Assembly: GCF_964204865.1 (NCBI RefSeq)
Contig: NC_135262.1
Coordinates: 11,780,001 to 11,844,000, forward strand
DNA: 64,000 bases
Origin: Styela clava
Lineage: Eukaryota; Chordata; Ascidiacea; Stolidobranchia; Styelidae
Reading direction: 5' to 3'
Part shown: piece by piece, positions 63,001-64,000 of the stretch
How positions within the stretch are numbered: position 1 is the first letter of the stretch
Layout: the number at the start of each line of letters is the position of its first letter
Notes under the pieces: generated by a model
The model's input: the letters and a program-made list of their open reading frames with translations, nothing else
Told to the model about the DNA's origin: nothing
Databases searched by the model: none
Program-made: the position numbers and the translations under genes

Positions 63001-64000
63001 TTGTCTGTAAATATTCCTACTTTTGGTTCCAATTTAAGCTTTCAATTTTAATTTAAAATTTTAGAGTTAATAGGTGAGATATTCTCTTTGTTTGTATTCT
63101 AGACTGAGCATAAATTTAAAAACGAACATAACTGTCTTGATTTAAGCGACCGATTTTTTTAGGCCATCATATGAGACGGACTATTTGTAAGTATAGTTAA
63201 TGTTCCGAGAAGAGGTTTAGCCTTTTCTATAATGGAAACCACAGATAAAATATCAGTTATAAGTGAACATAAAGAATTTTGTTCAATGGCCCGGTATCGT
63301 CCAATTAGATTGAACGACTATTGAGAATAATTTTTTGTAATTTACCAACTTCATTTTGATTTTAAGACAGATGACCTTAATACAATCCCAATTTAATTTA
63401 AGTTATAAAAATTTATTTAGTTCTGTTGGCGTTTGAACATGCATCACCGCAAGACCCCAGGGGGTCGAAGTAAGCAATTACAGATTTATTCAACAGGTTG
63501 AATAAAACTATTTAATTCAAAGCAAATTTGTTTACTTCTTCGGTATTTTTAATTCTATTTCGCTTATATATTTTTTAAATTAAAATATTTTTCAAATATT
63601 TTTGATTGCTGATAAAGTTAGAATCAGAATTAAATATGAAAATAATTTCAGATGTAATTGCAGATATTGTATAAACCCAGTCAGTTAAATAGCTCAGCTT
63701 AAGATTATCCAGATTAAGATTTAGGAATCGTAAATTTGTATTTGTTGGAGCTAATAATGATCTGGAATAATTTGTGATAAAGAGTTGTTTTCCTGTGTAT
63801 TTTTCACCGAATGTATAGCTCATCTTCAATTTGTTGGAGGTCGAACAATACAGCATAAAAATGTATTGCCTCCATAAAAGAAAAGAATAGACAATAACGT
63901 TTTTAAGCTATTGACTGAGTGTTGGCACAATAATGCAACAGTATCAGGAGTAATTGAATTTGCGTGTTATCGGCAAACAGCAGAAGTGAGAGCTGACGAA
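57020..64000. other. No gene seen for 7 kb
   Basis: AT-rich throughout. Poly(A)-like signals at 57127, 57190 and 57260 probably belong to the preceding gene. Short frames at 58251-58490, 58885-59166, 60062-60298, 61772-61996 and 63575-63856 have neither exon borders nor family resemblance. I found no tandem repeat or clear transposon ends. It may be a large intron or regulatory spacer of a gene to the right. Confidence 0.4.

Noticed and set aside
1-64000. tRNA, rRNA or CRISPR features
   Set aside because: No cloverleaf with A and B boxes, no rRNA blocks, and no repeat-spacer array were seen by reading both strands.

Overview
This is AT-rich eukaryotic DNA with short introns (about 90 to 1,500 bp, mostly GT-AG), so coding sequence is broken into exons of 28 to 680 bp. 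A clusterin-type gene and a delta-type protocadherin point to a deuterostome. Compact AT-rich genes plus many small hAT-like elements suggest a tunicate (ascidian). That placement is inference, because no marker here settles it. I rebuilt gene models by hand from reading frame, splice dinucleotides and intron phase, so terminal exons are less certain than internal ones.

Layout. 1-8.1 kb: repeat-rich. It holds a cut-off ORF at the left edge, a tandem array, a dispersed repeat shared with 46 kb, a foldback element of about 3 kb with arms of about 500 bp, and hAT ends. 8.1-12.2 kb (minus): an 8-exon secreted protein made of a YWTD beta-propeller plus one EGF module. 13.8-15.2 kb (minus): a possible small gene. 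16.1-22.4 kb (plus): two tandem paralogues, each a 5-exon type I membrane protein with two cysteine-rich domains, of a family I do not recognise. 23.4-27.0 kb (plus): a paralogue of the YWTD-EGF gene with the same exon phases but a damaged splice donor. 29.1-35.3 kb (plus): a 14-exon clusterin-like gene. 35.5-36.4 kb: a hAT element with a perfect target-site duplication and a large internal hairpin. 36.6-44.7 kb: almost empty. 44.7-53.1 kb (plus): a 19-exon protocadherin with six cadherin repeats and delta-protocadherin tail motifs. 55.8-57.0 kb (plus): a 147-residue protein with a possible zinc site. 57-64 kb: no gene seen.

How they may relate: most products are secreted or on the cell surface. 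In vertebrates clusterin binds receptors of the LDL-receptor family, which carry YWTD-EGF modules. Here a clusterin-like gene lies near two stand-alone secreted YWTD-EGF genes. A functional link is speculation. The two most novel items are the tandem cysteine-rich receptor pair and the secreted propeller family.
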